Positions 5,845-5,920 of a DNA stretch of 5,920 nt are shown here, in pieces. Position 1 is the stretch's first letter. The number at the start of each line of letters is the position of its first letter. A program made the translations under genes and the position numbers. The notes beneath the pieces are model-generated. The model worked only from the letters and a program-made list of their open reading frames with translations, did no database searches and was not told where the DNA came from. Source of the stretch: an uncultured Prevotella sp. (GTDB taxonomy: Bacteria > Bacteroidota > Bacteroidia > Bacteroidales > Bacteroidaceae); the NCBI GenBank assembly GCA_900314365.1, contig OMVH01000288.1, positions 1-5,920 on the forward strand, in the 5' to 3' direction.

Positions 5845-5920
5845 TAACCGAATCCTTTACAAATGAAAATCTCGAAATAGAGAAAATCCGAGTGCTTTGA
5901 GACCCTTTTTTGAGTACTTT

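Larger units (their letters stand above)
5358..5920. other. 563-bp stretch without a credible gene
   Basis: This stretch holds the operon terminator, a group of dyads at 5525-5552, the 22-bp palindrome array at 5553-5650 and an unassigned A/T-rich segment to the window end. Short open frames at 5384-5620 (plus) and 5398-5601 (minus) run through the terminator or the repeat array and have no recognisable protein features. I reject them as genes. No tRNA or rRNA was recognised. Confidence 0.7.

Overview
The window looks like a chromosomal segment of a Bacteroidales bacterium, probably Prevotella or Bacteroides-like. The evidence is the TAnnTTTG promoter -7 boxes upstream of both divergent transcription units, A/T-rich leaders without Shine-Dalgarno sequences, and the kinase-isomerase-permease order of the L-rhamnose genes. 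The genus is inferred and cannot be fixed from this sequence alone.

Layout. Positions 1-1330 (minus strand) hold most of an NhaD-type Na+/H+ antiporter gene, cut by the left window edge at its C-terminal end. Positions 1331-1492 are a divergent intergenic region with a recognisable promoter on each strand and a small inverted repeat just before the rhaB start. Positions 1493-5357 (plus strand) hold an apparently intact L-rhamnose uptake and early catabolism operon: rhaB (L-rhamnulokinase), rhaA (L-rhamnose isomerase) and rhaT (L-rhamnose/H+ symporter). rhaB and rhaA are separated by 100 nt containing an 8-bp GC-rich hairpin. rhaA and rhaT are separated by only 3 nt. A strong intrinsic terminator at 5407-5464 closes the operon. 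Positions 5465-5920 contain no credible gene. They hold several dyads and a striking array of five identical 10-bp palindromes (AACAATTGTT) spaced exactly 22 bp apart, followed by A/T-rich DNA that I could not assign.

How it works together. RhaT imports L-rhamnose with a proton, RhaA isomerises it to L-rhamnulose, and RhaB phosphorylates it to L-rhamnulose-1-phosphate. The next enzymes (rhamnulose-1-phosphate aldolase and lactaldehyde reductase) and the usual AraC-type activator are not in this window. NhaD is transcribed away from the operon and is probably a housekeeping cation/pH homeostasis gene with no specific metabolic link.

The genes are ordinary and well recognised. The least explained feature is the 22-bp-periodic palindrome array downstream of the operon terminator. 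I found no sign of a new defence system, CRISPR array or transposase gene.
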